From Streptomyces liliiviolaceus (lineage in GTDB: Bacteria; Actinomycetota; Actinomycetes; Streptomycetales; Streptomycetaceae): DNA of 64,000 bases. Shown here in pieces: positions 7,608 through 16,644 of the stretch. The notes beneath the pieces are model-generated. The model did not search any database. It saw nothing but the letters and a program-made list of their open reading frames with translations, and was not told the origin of the DNA. The DNA lies in contig NZ_JAGPYQ010000002.1 in the NCBI RefSeq assembly GCF_018070025.1, positions 1,116,001 through 1,180,000 of the forward strand. Reading direction: 5' to 3'. Position numbers and translations under genes: made by a program. How positions within the stretch are numbered: the first letter of the stretch is position 1; each line of letters opens with the position of its first letter.

Positions 7608-9208
7608 TTGAGGTCCCCCTCGTCGTCGGCCTCGGTGCGGGCCGGACTGTTCGTCGCTCCGGGCGTCTGCTGCTGGTCGCCGTCGCCTTTGAGGCCGGCC
7701 ATGAACGCCTCGACCCACAGCCCGGGTTCCTTCTCTTCCTTCTTCTTGGGCACCTGGGTGGACGACCGGGTCCAGTCGATGACGGGGCGGCCCTCCTTGC
7801 GCGCGGCCTCGGCCTCCGCGGCGGCGGCCCTGGCCTCCTTCACCCGCTGGCTGTAGGGGACCGTGACCCGGCTGCGGCGCTGCGGCAGTCCGTTGGCCGT
7901 CCACTCGGTGACCTCGGGGACGTCGTCCTCCATCTCGTCCGGCTTGGAGGTACGGGGTCCGGTGGTGGGGCGGCGCTTCTTCTCGACGCGCTGGGGGCCC
8001 TCGACGCCGTCGAAGTCGACCTTGGGCACGGCCGCCGCGCCGATGCCGTGGGCGAGACCGGGGGCGTTGTCCTCGGTGAGCAGCTTGCGCGGTACGACGA
8101 GGACCGCGCGTACGCCGCCGTACGCGGACTGGCGCAGGGAGACCTGCATGTCGTACATGTCCATGAGGCGGCCGACGACGGCGAGGCCGAGCCGGGGGTC
8201 CTCGCCGAGCTGGTTGAGGTCGGGGCCCTTCGCCGCCTGCGCGAGCATCCGCTCGGCCCGGGTGCGGGCCTCCTCGCTGAGGCTGACTCCGGCGTCCTCG
8301 ATCTCGATGGCCACACCGGTCTGCACCTCCACGGCGGTGACGTGGACCTTGGTGTGCGGCGGCGAGTAGCGCGTGGCGTTGTCGAGGAGTTCGGCGGCGG
8401 CGTGGATGACCGGCTCGACGTGGATGCCGTCGACGCTCACCTTGGCGATGGAGTGCAGCTCGATGCGCCGGTACTCCAGGATGCGGGACATGGCACCGCG
8501 CAGCACGCTGTACAGCGGGACGGGCGCGGGCCACTGGCGGCCGGGGCGGCCGCCGCCGAGCACGGCGATGGAGTCGGCGAGGCGGCCGATCAGCGCGGTG
8601 CCGTGGTCGATGCGCAGCAGGTCGTCGAAGACCTCGGGGTTGCGCCCGTGGTCCTCCTCCATCTCGCGGAGTTCCACGTTCTGCTGGTGGACGATCGCCT
8701 GCACGCGGCGGGCGATGTTGACGAAGGAGCGCTGCGCGGCCTCGCGCTGCAGTTCCTCGTTGTCGATGATCCGCAGCAGTTCGATCAGGAGCGCGCGCTG
8801 GGAGCGGGGGATGTTCCGCTGGGCGGGGTCGTTGTCGATGAGCCGCCGGACCGTCTCCTGGGGGGAGCGGCCGCCGCGCATCGCCTTGAGCACGGTGGGC
8901 AGCAGGTGCTCGCGGAGATGGTCGATCTCGGCGTCGTGCAGGGAGACGCGCCGTTCCATGGATTCCGTGCGGCGGGCGAGTTCGGCCCGCGCAGCGCGGA
9001 TGACCCGGCCGCGCCGGACCGCTTCCGCCGCTGTGGCGATCACGAGCAGGGTCGCGACGGCTCCGCACCAGCCGACGGCCGCGCGAGCCGGCTGCGTCAC
9101 CAGGGCGACGGCGGTGCCGGTCGCGGCGGCCATCACTATGGCCGGCAGCAGCAGCACGCGCGCGTAGGGAACGTCACGGCCACCGGGAGGCAATTGAACA
9201 CTCACCAT
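7604..9208 (-). CDS. rarA: Conservon sensor-histidine-kinase-like ATPase
   Basis: 534 aa. Two hydrophobic segments lie near the N-terminus (VLLLPAIVMAAATGTAVAL and WCGAVATLLVIATAA), then a coiled-coil-like linker (ARRTESMERRVSLHDAEIDHLREHL) and an HATPase domain with the N box ELLDNATRYSPP and G box LGLAVVGRL. A canonical phospho-acceptor H box is not obvious, as expected for conservon kinases. The C-terminal 130 residues are charged and low in complexity. The ATG at 9208 follows AGAGGG at 7 nt. It is the first gene of the rarABCD unit and overlaps rarB by 4 bp. Confidence 0.92.
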   Translation of the reverse strand: MVSVQLPPGGRDVPYARVLLLPAIVMAAATGTAVALVTQPARAAVGWCGAVATLLVIATAAEAVRRGRVIRAARAELARRTESMERRVSLHDAEIDHLREHLLPTVLKAMRGGRSPQETVRRLIDNDPAQRNIPRSQRALLIELLRIIDNEELQREAAQRSFVNIARRVQAIVHQQNVELREMEEDHGRNPEVFDDLLRIDHGTALIGRLADSIAVLGGGRPGRQWPAPVPLYSVLRGAMSRILEYRRIELHSIAKVSVDGIHVEPVIHAAAELLDNATRYSPPHTKVHVTAVEVQTGVAIEIEDAGVSLSEEARTRAERMLAQAAKGPDLNQLGEDPRLGLAVVGRLMDMYDMQVSLRQSAYGGVRAVLVVPRKLLTEDNAPGLAHGIGAAAVPKVDFDGVEGPQRVEKKRRPTTGPRTSKPDEMEDDVPEVTEWTANGLPQRRSRVTVPYSQRVKEARAAAAEAEAARKEGRPVIDWTRSSTQVPKKKEEKEPGLWVEAFMAGLKGDGDQQQTPGATNSPARTEADDEGDLK

Positions 9209-9590
9209 GTATGCCCTCTGAGACAGGTCGACTGGAGGTCGGGGGGAGGTATCTGGATCTTCAGAACTTGGGGGAACAAGCGCACGAATTCATCTCAACT
9301 CGGTGCGCTGCGGGCGAGCTTAGTCCGACCGGATCATCGCTGTGTCATATTCAGCAACCACCTGAAATCGCCCTCGCAACAGGAGTACGCTCAGCCCCAT
9401 TTACACGCCACGCATCCGAACGAACACCTAGAGTCACTGCGTACGGGCATGCGAAAGCCCCTCATCAGAAGGGGTGATGGGGGCTTTCACGCCACTACGG
9501 AACATGCCCGGACCCGGGCACCCTCACAGCAGAAGGGCCCCGGGTCCGTCCGGTCGCTCGGCGTCTTCGGCGTCTCGTGCCCGCGGCGTC
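9209..9590. other. Gap upstream of rarA / downstream of helY
   Basis: This 382-bp non-coding stretch is notably less G+C-rich around 9240-9450 and should contain the rarA promoter. The only strong structure is the hairpin listed separately at 9453-9488. I found no small gene or convincing regulator site in the rest. Confidence 0.5.
9453..9488 (-). terminator. Hairpin terminator after helY
   Basis: GAAAGCCCC (9453-9461) pairs perfectly with GGGGCTTTC (9480-9488), with an inner CATCA/TGATG extension. It lies about 100 bp beyond the helY stop and is followed by no T-run, as is usual in Streptomyces. It separates helY from the rarA promoter. Confidence 0.75.
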
Positions 9591-12407
9591 TCAGCCCACC
9601 GACGAGTACGCCACCACTCCGCGCAGTAGTTGGTCGACCGCCTTACGGGCGTTCTTCGCCACCGTCGAACTCGCGGCGGACGACGTCGGTGCCGCCGCCG
9701 AGATCTGCCCGAGCACGTCGATGACCTGCTTGCACCAGCGCACGAAGTCACCGGCGGGCATCTCCGCCTCGCGCAGCACCTCGTCGAGGCCCTTGCCCGA
9801 CGCCCACTCGTGCGCCGCCCAGGCGAAGCCCAGGTCGGGCTCGCGCTGGCCCACGCCCTCGGTCTGGGTGATGCGGAAGTCCTCCTCCAGGGCGTCGAGG
9901 CGACCCCAGATGCGGACCATCTCGCCCAGTGCGGCCTTCGCCCTGCCGGACGGCAGCTTGGGCGCCATCGCGTCGTCGCCGACCCGGGACTCGTACACCA
10001 GCGCCGAGACGCACGCGGCCAGTTCGGCCGGCCCCAGGCCCTCCCACACGCCCTCGCGCAGGCATTCGCTGGAGAGCAGGTCCATCTCGCCGTACAACCG
10101 GGCGAGCCGCTTGCCGTGCTCGGTGACCTCGTCGGCCCGCAGGTAGTCCATCTCGGTGAGCAGCGCCACGATGCGGTCGAAGGTACGGGCGATGGTGTTC
10201 GTCCGGCCCTCGATGCGCTGCTCCAGCTGCGCGGTGTCGCGCCGCAGCCGGTGGTAGCGCTCGGCCCAGCGGGCGTGGTCCTCACGGTCGCTGCACCCGT
10301 GGCAGGGGTGGGCCCGGATGGCGGTCCGCAGCCGGGCGATCTCGCGGTCGTCGGCGGCCTCGGCGCGCTTCTTGCGGTGCCGGTCGGGCACGATGTGCCC
10401 GGCCTTGGTGCGCAGCGCGGAGGCCAGATCGCGGCGCGACTGCGGTGAGCGCGCGTTGAACGACTTCGGGATGCGCATCCGCTCCAGGGCCTCCACGGGC
10501 ACCGGGAAGTCCATCGACGCGAGCCGCTTGACCTGCCGCTCGGCGGTGAGCACGAGCGGGCGGGGCCCGTCGTGCTGCTCGAAGCCGCGGTGGCCGTTGG
10601 ACCGGCCCGCGGGCAGCCCCGGGTCCAGGACCAGCGCGAGCCCCGCGAACTTGCCGGTGGGCACATGGATGATGTCGCCCGGCTTGAGCTTCTCCAGTGC
10701 GACAGCCGCCTCGGCGCGCCGCTGGGAGGCGCCCTGCTTGGCCAGCTCGGTCTCGCGGTCCTTCAGCTCGCGCCGCAGTCGCGCGTACTCGTCGAAGTCC
10801 CCGAGGTGGCAGGTCATCGACTCCTTGTAGCCCTCAAGTCCCTCCTCGTTGCGCTGCACCTGGCGGGAGATCCCGACGACCGACTTGTCGGCCTGGAACT
10901 GCGCGAAGGACGTCTCAAGCAGCTCGCGCGAGCGGTGCCGCCCGAACTGCTCGACGAGGTTGACCGCCATGTTGTACGACGGCTTGAAGCTGGAACGCAG
11001 CGGGTACGTGCGCGTGCCGGCGAGCCCCGCGAGGTGGTCGGGGTTCATCCCGCGCTGCCACAGCACCACCGCGTGGCCCTCGACATCGATGCCACGGCGG
11101 CCGGCCCGCCCGGTGAGCTGGGTGTACTCACCGGGGGTGATGTCCGCGTGCTGCTCGCCGTTCCACTTGACGAGCTTTTCCAGGACCACCGAACGGGCGG
11201 GCATGTTGATGCCCAGCGCGAGGGTCTCGGTGGCGAACACGGCCTTCACCAGGCCGCGTACGAACAGTTCCTCGACGACCTCCTTGAACGTCGGCAGCAT
11301 GCCCGCGTGGTGGGCCGCGATGCCGCGCTCCAGGCCTTCCAGCCACTCGTAGTAGCCGAGGACGTGCAGGTCCTCGTCCGGGATGGACGCCGTGCGCTCC
11401 TCGACGAGGGCACGCACCCGTTCCCGGGCGTCCTCGTCGTTCAGCCGCAGGCCCGCGTACAGGCACTGCTGGACGGCGGCCTCGCAGGCCGCGCGGCTGA
11501 AGATGAACGTGATGGCGGGCAGCAGCCCTTCGGAGTCGAGCCGCTCGATGACCTCGGGCCGGCCCGGCGTCCACACCCGGGAACGCTGTCTGCGCTCGCG
11601 CTCCCGGTCGGCGTCGCGCATCGCGCGGCCGCGCTTGCGGTCCTGGTACGACGGACGGCTGGCCTCCATGCGCGCCAGGCGCGTGAGGTCGGGGTTGACG
11701 GCCTTCTTGTGGCCCTCGCCCTCCTCGAAGAGGTCGTACATCCGCCGGCCGCCGAGCACGTGCTGGAACAGCGGGACGGGCCGGTGCTCGGAGACGATCA
11801 CCTCGGTGTCGCCGCGCACGGTGTCGAGCCAGTCCCCGAACTCCTCCGCGTTCGACACGGTCGCCGACAGCGACACCAGCGTGACCGACTCGGGGAGGTG
11901 GATGATCACTTCCTCCCACACGGCGCCGCGGAAGCGGTCCGAGAGGTAGTGCACCTCGTCCATGACGACGTACCCGAGGCCCAGGAGGGTCTGCGAGCCC
12001 GCGTACAGCATGTTGCGCAGCACCTCGGTGGTCATCACGACCACCGGGGCATCGCTGTTGACGCTGTTGTCGCCGGTCAGGAGGCCCACCTTGTCCGCGC
12101 CGTAACGGCGGGACAGGTCCGCGTACTTCTGGTTCGACAGGGCCTTGATGGGTGTCGTGTAGAAGCACTTCTTGCCCTGTCGGAGGGCGAGATGGACGGC
12201 GAACTCGCCCACGATCGTCTTGCCCGAGCCGGTGGGCGCGGCCACCAGGACTCCTTTGCCCCCTTCAAGAGCTTTACAGGCCTCGATCTGGAAGGGGTCG
12301 AGGCCGAAGTCGTACATCTCGCGGAAGCCCGCGAGCGCGGTGGCCTGCTCGACAGCGCGCTTCCGTGCTGCCGCGTACCGCTCGGCCGGTGAGAGGTCGT
12401 CTGTCAT
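9591..12407 (-). CDS. helY: Ski2-like DEAD/DEAH-box helicase HelY
   Basis: Large superfamily 2 helicase of 938 aa, similar to mycobacterial HelY and the exosome-associated Ski2/Mtr4 group. Motif I APTGSGKT is at residues 57-64, the DEVH box at 150-153, motif III SLSATVSN, and motif VI QLTGRAGRRGID. The last third fits the DSHCT domain. The chosen ATG at 12407 (MTDDLSPAERYAAARK) matches the family start; an in-frame ATG 15 codons earlier is unlikely. It is expected to unwind RNA or structured nucleic acid; the true substrate in Streptomyces is not known. It follows the lipid kinase gene after a 138-bp gap, in an order shared with mycobacteria (tatA, tatC, helY). Confidence 0.93.
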   Translation of the reverse strand: MTDDLSPAERYAAARKRAVEQATALAGFREMYDFGLDPFQIEACKALEGGKGVLVAAPTGSGKTIVGEFAVHLALRQGKKCFYTTPIKALSNQKYADLSRRYGADKVGLLTGDNSVNSDAPVVVMTTEVLRNMLYAGSQTLLGLGYVVMDEVHYLSDRFRGAVWEEVIIHLPESVTLVSLSATVSNAEEFGDWLDTVRGDTEVIVSEHRPVPLFQHVLGGRRMYDLFEEGEGHKKAVNPDLTRLARMEASRPSYQDRKRGRAMRDADRERERRQRSRVWTPGRPEVIERLDSEGLLPAITFIFSRAACEAAVQQCLYAGLRLNDEDARERVRALVEERTASIPDEDLHVLGYYEWLEGLERGIAAHHAGMLPTFKEVVEELFVRGLVKAVFATETLALGINMPARSVVLEKLVKWNGEQHADITPGEYTQLTGRAGRRGIDVEGHAVVLWQRGMNPDHLAGLAGTRTYPLRSSFKPSYNMAVNLVEQFGRHRSRELLETSFAQFQADKSVVGISRQVQRNEEGLEGYKESMTCHLGDFDEYARLRRELKDRETELAKQGASQRRAEAAVALEKLKPGDIIHVPTGKFAGLALVLDPGLPAGRSNGHRGFEQHDGPRPLVLTAERQVKRLASMDFPVPVEALERMRIPKSFNARSPQSRRDLASALRTKAGHIVPDRHRKKRAEAADDREIARLRTAIRAHPCHGCSDREDHARWAERYHRLRRDTAQLEQRIEGRTNTIARTFDRIVALLTEMDYLRADEVTEHGKRLARLYGEMDLLSSECLREGVWEGLGPAELAACVSALVYESRVGDDAMAPKLPSGRAKAALGEMVRIWGRLDALEEDFRITQTEGVGQREPDLGFAWAAHEWASGKGLDEVLREAEMPAGDFVRWCKQVIDVLGQISAAAPTSSAASSTVAKNARKAVDQLLRGVVAYSSVG

Positions 12408-12545
12408 CGTGCTTTCGAGACTACCGGCCACCACTGACAACAGGACGATCATTATCCGATCGGAGCACGCGGATCCGCCCCCGCCCGGTTCCGTCCGGTG
12501 TGTCCGCCCCGCTCCCGAAGGCTTCTCCGCCGCCTCCCGGGGCCC

Positions 12546-13436
12546 TCACGGCCCCGCGACGCGCACGGCTCCCCGTACGCATTCCGCCGTCAGCGGCAGG
12601 GGGCCCAGGCGTTCGCCGTCCGCGTAGGCCGTGATGTCGTCCGCGGCCAGTTCGATCTTCGTGGCCCGGTGGGTGGTGACCATGGGGTGGTTCAGGTGGG
12701 TGCCCTTGTAGACCTGGGGGAAGACCCGGAGCAGCGAGGCGCGGCTGCACGGGCCGACCACGGTGATGTCGAAGAGCCCGTCGGTGAGGTCCGCGTCCGC
12801 GCAGATCCGCATGCCGCCTCCGTAGGAGGGCCCGTTGCCGACGGCCACCAGCGTCGCCTCGGTCTCCCGGACCTCGCCGTCGTCCAGCGTGATGCGGTAC
12901 GGGAAGGGCGTGAAGGCGGCGAGTTCGGCGAGCATCGCGAGGTCGTACCTGAACCGGCCGCTGGGCCAACGCATGCGGTTGCCGCGGTCGTTGACCCGCG
13001 AGTCGAACCCGGAGGCGAGGACCGTGCCGAACCATGTGCCGCCCACCCGCCCGAGGTCGACGTCGCGCACCCGGGCGCCCTTGAGCGCCTCGGCGACCGT
13101 CCGTCCCGCGGCCGCCGGATCCCGTACGGGCAGTCCCAGCGCCCGCGCGAAGTCGTTGCCGGTACCGACGGCGACCAGTCCCAGAGGCGTGTCCGTGCCC
13201 GCGACGGCCTGCAGGGCGAGGCCGGCCATGCCGTCGCCCCCGACGGCCACCAGGGCGTCTGTACCGGCCGCCACGGCGGCACGCGCGCGTGTGAGGGCCT
13301 CCCGGGCGTTCTCACCGAGGACCGTACGCACGGAGAAGCCCGCGGCCCTCAGAGCCGAAGCGGCCGGCTGCGCCGCGCGGGCGCCCCGGCCGCGTCCCGC
13401 GGTGGGATTGACGAAGAGGGTGATCTCGCTGGTCAC
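12546..13436 (-). CDS. Diacylglycerol/lipid kinase family protein
   Basis: 296-aa protein of the YegS/DgkB family, which transfers phosphate from ATP to diacylglycerol or related lipids. It starts ITLFVNPTAGRG, has the nucleotide loop VAVGGDGMAG near residue 66 and the following VGTGNDFARALG. The C-terminal beta-sandwich carries VAVGNGPSYGGGM and YADGE. The GTG start is only 30 bp downstream of tatC, suggesting co-transcription. Lipid specificity cannot be read from the sequence. Confidence 0.9.
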   Translation of the reverse strand: MTSEITLFVNPTAGRGRGARAAQPAASALRAAGFSVRTVLGENAREALTRARAAVAAGTDALVAVGGDGMAGLALQAVAGTDTPLGLVAVGTGNDFARALGLPVRDPAAAGRTVAEALKGARVRDVDLGRVGGTWFGTVLASGFDSRVNDRGNRMRWPSGRFRYDLAMLAELAAFTPFPYRITLDDGEVRETEATLVAVGNGPSYGGGMRICADADLTDGLFDITVVGPCSRASLLRVFPQVYKGTHLNHPMVTTHRATKIELAADDITAYADGERLGPLPLTAECVRGAVRVAGP

Positions 13437-13466
13437 GGCCCGGACCCTACAAGGTCGGCGCCATGC

Positions 13467-14423
13467 TCAGGTCACGTCGTCGTAACCGTTGATCCGCTCC
13501 CGCTCGCCGTCCGGCTGCGCGGGCAGCGCGCGGTTGGCCGTCACGGGTTCGATGTCGCCGATGTCCTCGGGGGTGAGGTCGAGTTCGGAGGCCTCGTCGT
13601 CGTCGGGCCCCTCGGCCTCGCGACGGTCCCTGCGGCGGTCGTTCAGCAGGGAGAAGGCGGTGGCCCCGAAGTACAGGATCCAGATGGGTCCGGCGAGCGC
13701 CAGCATCGTCAGCGGGTCCGTGCTCGGCGTGGCGACGGCGGCGAAGACGGTGATGCCCATGATCATGCCGCGCCACCAGCCGGCCATGCGCCTGCCGGTG
13801 ATCACGCCGGTCATGTTGAGCATCACCAGGAGCAGCGGGAGCTCGAAGGAGAGACCGAAGACGACGACCATGCGGGTCACGAGGTCGAGCAGGTCGTCCA
13901 GCGGCAGCAGGTTGTCGACGCCGAACGGGGTGAACTCGATCAGGACCTTCGCGGTGGTGGGAAGCACCTTGTAGGCGAAGAAGGCGCCACCGAGGAAGAG
14001 CGGGACACCCGACGCGACGAACGCGTACGCGTACTTCTTCTCGCTGCGGTGCAGGCCCGGCGCGACGAACGCCCAGAGCTGGTACAGCCACACCGGCGAG
14101 GCCAGCACGACACCGGCCATCAGCGACACCTTCAGGGCCAGCGTGAAGGGCGTCAGCAGACCGTTGATCGTGATCTGTGCGCAGGGGTCGTCGGACGACG
14201 ACTTCGCCAGCTGCTGGAAGGTCTTGTCGCAGCCGACCTCTTTGAGGATCGGCTCAGTGAAGAAGTTGATGATGTCGTTGTAGAAGAAGGCGGCGACGAT
14301 CGTCACGAGGACGATGGCCAGCATCGCCTTCGCGAGCCGGTTGCGGAGCTCGCGAAGGTGTTCCGCGAGGGGCATCCGCCCCTCCGGATCCTTCTCTTCC
14401 TTCTGACGGACAGACTTCAGCAA
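13467..14423 (-). CDS. tatC: Twin-arginine translocase subunit TatC
   Basis: Six-span membrane receptor that recognises twin-arginine signal peptides and recruits TatA for export of folded proteins. The protein (318 aa) has the conserved cytoplasmic MPLAEHLRELRNRL, the LTPFTLALKVSLMAGVVLASPVWLYQLWAFVAPGL segment in the middle and a charged C-terminal tail of about 70 residues. The start at 14423 is TTG; the ATG at 14375, preceded by GGAGGGG, is a credible alternative that would remove 16 residues. It lies 47 bp downstream of tatA and 30 bp upstream of the lipid kinase gene. Confidence 0.94.
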   Translation of the reverse strand: MLKSVRQKEEKDPEGRMPLAEHLRELRNRLAKAMLAIVLVTIVAAFFYNDIINFFTEPILKEVGCDKTFQQLAKSSSDDPCAQITINGLLTPFTLALKVSLMAGVVLASPVWLYQLWAFVAPGLHRSEKKYAYAFVASGVPLFLGGAFFAYKVLPTTAKVLIEFTPFGVDNLLPLDDLLDLVTRMVVVFGLSFELPLLLVMLNMTGVITGRRMAGWWRGMIMGITVFAAVATPSTDPLTMLALAGPIWILYFGATAFSLLNDRRRDRREAEGPDDDEASELDLTPEDIGDIEPVTANRALPAQPDGERERINGYDDVT

Positions 14424-14470
14424 CCCACGTTCCCATCTCGTGCAGGGGGCCGGCGGTCACCGGCCCTGCG

Positions 14471-14755
14471 TCAGCGCTTGGTCGTGTCCGTGGGCTCGGT
14501 GACCGGGCGGGAGCTGGTCACGTCACCGGGCGCGGCCTGGATGGTGCGGTGGGGCTGCTGGTCGTCCTGGGGCGGCGCGGCCGGGGCGGCGGCGTCGTCC
14601 TTGCCCTCGCTCTTCATCGCCTTGGCCTCGCTCTTGAGGATGCGGGCGGACTTGCCCAGGGAGCGGGCCATGTCGGGAAGCTTCTTCGCGCCGAACAGCA
14701 GGATGACGACGACGAGGATGAGAATGATCTCGGGAGCGCCGAGCCTTCCGAACAT
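14471..14755 (-). CDS. tatA: Twin-arginine translocase subunit TatA
   Basis: 94-aa single-span protein: a short N-terminus (MFGRLGAPE), a transmembrane helix [17 protein letters not shown], then an amphipathic helix ([19 protein letters not shown]) and a disordered Pro/Gln/Ala tail. TatA oligomers make the passage for folded substrates. The ATG at 14755 follows GAGAAGG. tatC is next, and the pair is linked to the pafBC/pafA region as in other actinobacteria. Confidence 0.94.
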   Translation of the reverse strand: MFGRLGAPEIILILVVVILLFGAKKLPDMARSLGKSARILKSEAKAMKSEGKDDAAAPAAPPQDDQQPHRTIQAAPGDVTSSRPVTEPTDTTKR

Positions 14756-14992
14756 AAGCTTTTACCTTCTCACCGAGGCGGCGTGGTTGGGTTGCTGCCC
14801 GACCGGTCGGACGTCTGTCCGAGGGTCGCGCTGGCAGCGATCGTAACGCTCAGGGGTGAACGCGAGGCAATCCCTGTGCGTACTCCCAGTTCGCGGTCGG
14901 CGCCTCACTTTCCGGTCCGCGACCTGCAGCGTACCTGCCGACCCTGCGAACTTGACAGGTCAGAGTGACTCAAAGCCCCCGCACAGGACGGC

Positions 14993-15187
14993 TCAGAGGG
15001 CGTCCGCGGAACGGGCCACTCCGACGGACGCGTGCTCCAGGTCCTCGGCCGCGCGGCTGATCCGGCGTGCGGATTCGTCGACCTGCCTGCCCAGCCGTTC
15101 CGCCTCCAGGAAGACACGCACGGCGAGCACGCCGAGCACGGTGATTCCCAGGAAACCCACAGCGATCGCGAACATCGGCCAGAACAT
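14993..15187 (-). CDS. Small single-span membrane protein of unknown function
   Basis: 64 aa with one hydrophobic helix (MFAIAVGFLGITVLGVLAVRVFL) followed by a helical, charged cytoplasmic-type tail (EAERLGRQVDESARRIS). I do not recognise a family. Codon usage fits a real gene, and it lies 9 bp downstream of the zinc-ribbon gene on the same strand, suggesting it is the last gene of the pafB-pafC unit. Confidence 0.7.
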   Translation of the reverse strand: MFWPMFAIAVGFLGITVLGVLAVRVFLEAERLGRQVDESARRISRAAEDLEHASVGVARSADAL

Positions 15188-15196
15188 GGCTCGACC

Positions 15197-15499
15197 CTAT
15201 GCCCCCCGGCCCGTCCCCTGCAGACGCAGGGCCCGCACCCCGCCCCCGGTGAGCAGTTCGACGATGCGCTCCCCGGCCGGTTTGCGCACCGACGCGCGGC
15301 ACTGCGGGCAGGTGAAGGAGTAGAAAGTGGTCCGATGTGTGGCGCCGACGACCAGGCGCAGGGCGCTCGCGGCCAGCTCGAAGCCGCCCCGGCAGTCCGG
15401 GCACGCGGCCTTGAACAGCACGGGGTCCACTCTCGTCATCCCGGAGAACGCGGACGCCACGGACATCTCACTCGCACCAGACATTGCCGACCCGCTCAC
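15197..15499 (-). CDS. Small zinc-ribbon-like protein
   Basis: 100 aa. It contains two CxxC pairs, AACPDCRGGF and FTCPQCRASV, about 30 residues apart, a likely zinc ribbon. The GTG at 15499 overlaps the pafC stop in GTGA, indicating coupling; an ATG 5 codons in is possible. The function is unknown. Its position directly after pafC makes a role connected with that regulator conceivable but unproven. Confidence 0.72.
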   Translation of the reverse strand: MSGSAMSGASEMSVASAFSGMTRVDPVLFKAACPDCRGGFELAASALRLVVGATHRTTFYSFTCPQCRASVRKPAGERIVELLTGGGVRALRLQGTGRGA

Positions 15500-16629
15500 A
15501 GCCCTTGCTCCTGCCTGCCGTACAGCCCGTCATGAACTCCGTGCGACCCGCCCTGCGGGTCCCGCACTCCCCCGTCACCACCGGAGGGAGCGTCCGTGAC
15601 ACCGTCGCGGGGCGCCTGTGGTCGGGCCTGCGGCCCGCTCCCGGCGTCGTACGCGTCCAGTGGTCCGTCGTAGGCCGCGAGCGCCTCACGCGCCGCGCGG
15701 CGGGCGCTGTCGGCGACCTCCGGCGGCGAGACGATCCGGCCGTCGCGCCCGAGCCGCAGTGCCAGACGGCGCAGCGACGCCGGGTCCGGGGTGCGCAGCG
15801 TGATGCGCAGCCCGCCGTCCGGCAGCTCCTCGGCGCTGTCGTGGGGGTAGTACTCGGCGACCCAGCGTCCGCCGGGGCCGACCTCCACGACCACCTCGGG
15901 GTCCTCGGCGGCCGGCTGCACCAGCCCCTCCGAGAGGTCCCGCAGCTCGATCTCGGGCGGCGCGGACGGCTCGTCGAGGATCTTGATCTCGGCGACCCGG
16001 TCGAGCCGGAAGGTGCGCCGGGCCTCCGAGCGCCGGCACCAGGCCTCCACGTACGTGTGCCCGACGCTGACCAGGCGGATCGGGTCGATCTCGCGCTCGC
16101 TCAGCTCGTCCCGCGACGGCGAGTAGTAGCGGATCCACAGCCGTCGCCGCTCGGAGATGGCCCGGTCGACGTCCGCGAAGACCCCGCCCTCCGCCTCGAA
16201 GGTGACCGACAGCCGGGAGCTCGCGCCCGCGGCCTCGCCGGAGGCGGCCTCCACCTTGGCGGTGGCCCGCAGCAGCGCCTGCCGGTCGCCCTCGCGCAGT
16301 CCCGGCAGGGTCGACACGGCCCGCGCGGCCACGAGCAGCGCGGTCGCCTCGTCCGCGGCGATCCGCAGCGGCTCCGCGACGTCGTCGGGGTTGTGCCACC
16401 AGATCCGGTCGCCGTCGGTGTCGATGTCGAGCAGGTCGCCGCCGCGGAAACTGGTCCCGCACAGCGGCAGCACGTCGAGGTCGGAGATCAGCTCGTCCTC
16501 GGTGATCCCGAAGGCCCGCGCCACGTCCTCGATCCGCGCGCCGGGGCGCTCGCGCAGATACGTCACCAGGGACAGCATCCGCCGCGTCTGGTCGATCGCG
16601 TTCGTGGGCCTGGCCGGTTTTCCCGCCAC
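15496..16629 (-). CDS. pafC: WYL-domain transcriptional regulator PafC
   Basis: 377 aa. An N-terminal winged helix (RRMLSLVTYLRERPGARIEDVARAFG) is followed by a WYL domain (RRRLWIRYYSPSRDELSEREIDPIRL) and a WCX-type C-terminal region. In mycobacteria PafB and PafC act as a dimer that activates DNA-damage genes independently of LexA, and the genes lie beside pafA; the same role is inferred here. A Gly/Gln-rich tail of about 50 residues at the end looks disordered. The GTG start is 15 bp after pafB. Confidence 0.92.
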   Translation of the reverse strand: MAGKPARPTNAIDQTRRMLSLVTYLRERPGARIEDVARAFGITEDELISDLDVLPLCGTSFRGGDLLDIDTDGDRIWWHNPDDVAEPLRIAADEATALLVAARAVSTLPGLREGDRQALLRATAKVEAASGEAAGASSRLSVTFEAEGGVFADVDRAISERRRLWIRYYSPSRDELSEREIDPIRLVSVGHTYVEAWCRRSEARRTFRLDRVAEIKILDEPSAPPEIELRDLSEGLVQPAAEDPEVVVEVGPGGRWVAEYYPHDSAEELPDGGLRITLRTPDPASLRRLALRLGRDGRIVSPPEVADSARRAAREALAAYDGPLDAYDAGSGPQARPQAPRDGVTDAPSGGDGGVRDPQGGSHGVHDGLYGRQEQGL

Positions 16630-16644
16630 TTTCCTACGTCCCCC

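Noticed and set aside
10572..12392. Long plus-strand open frame opposite helY
   Set aside because: It is a high-G+C shadow of the helicase gene with no recognisable domain.
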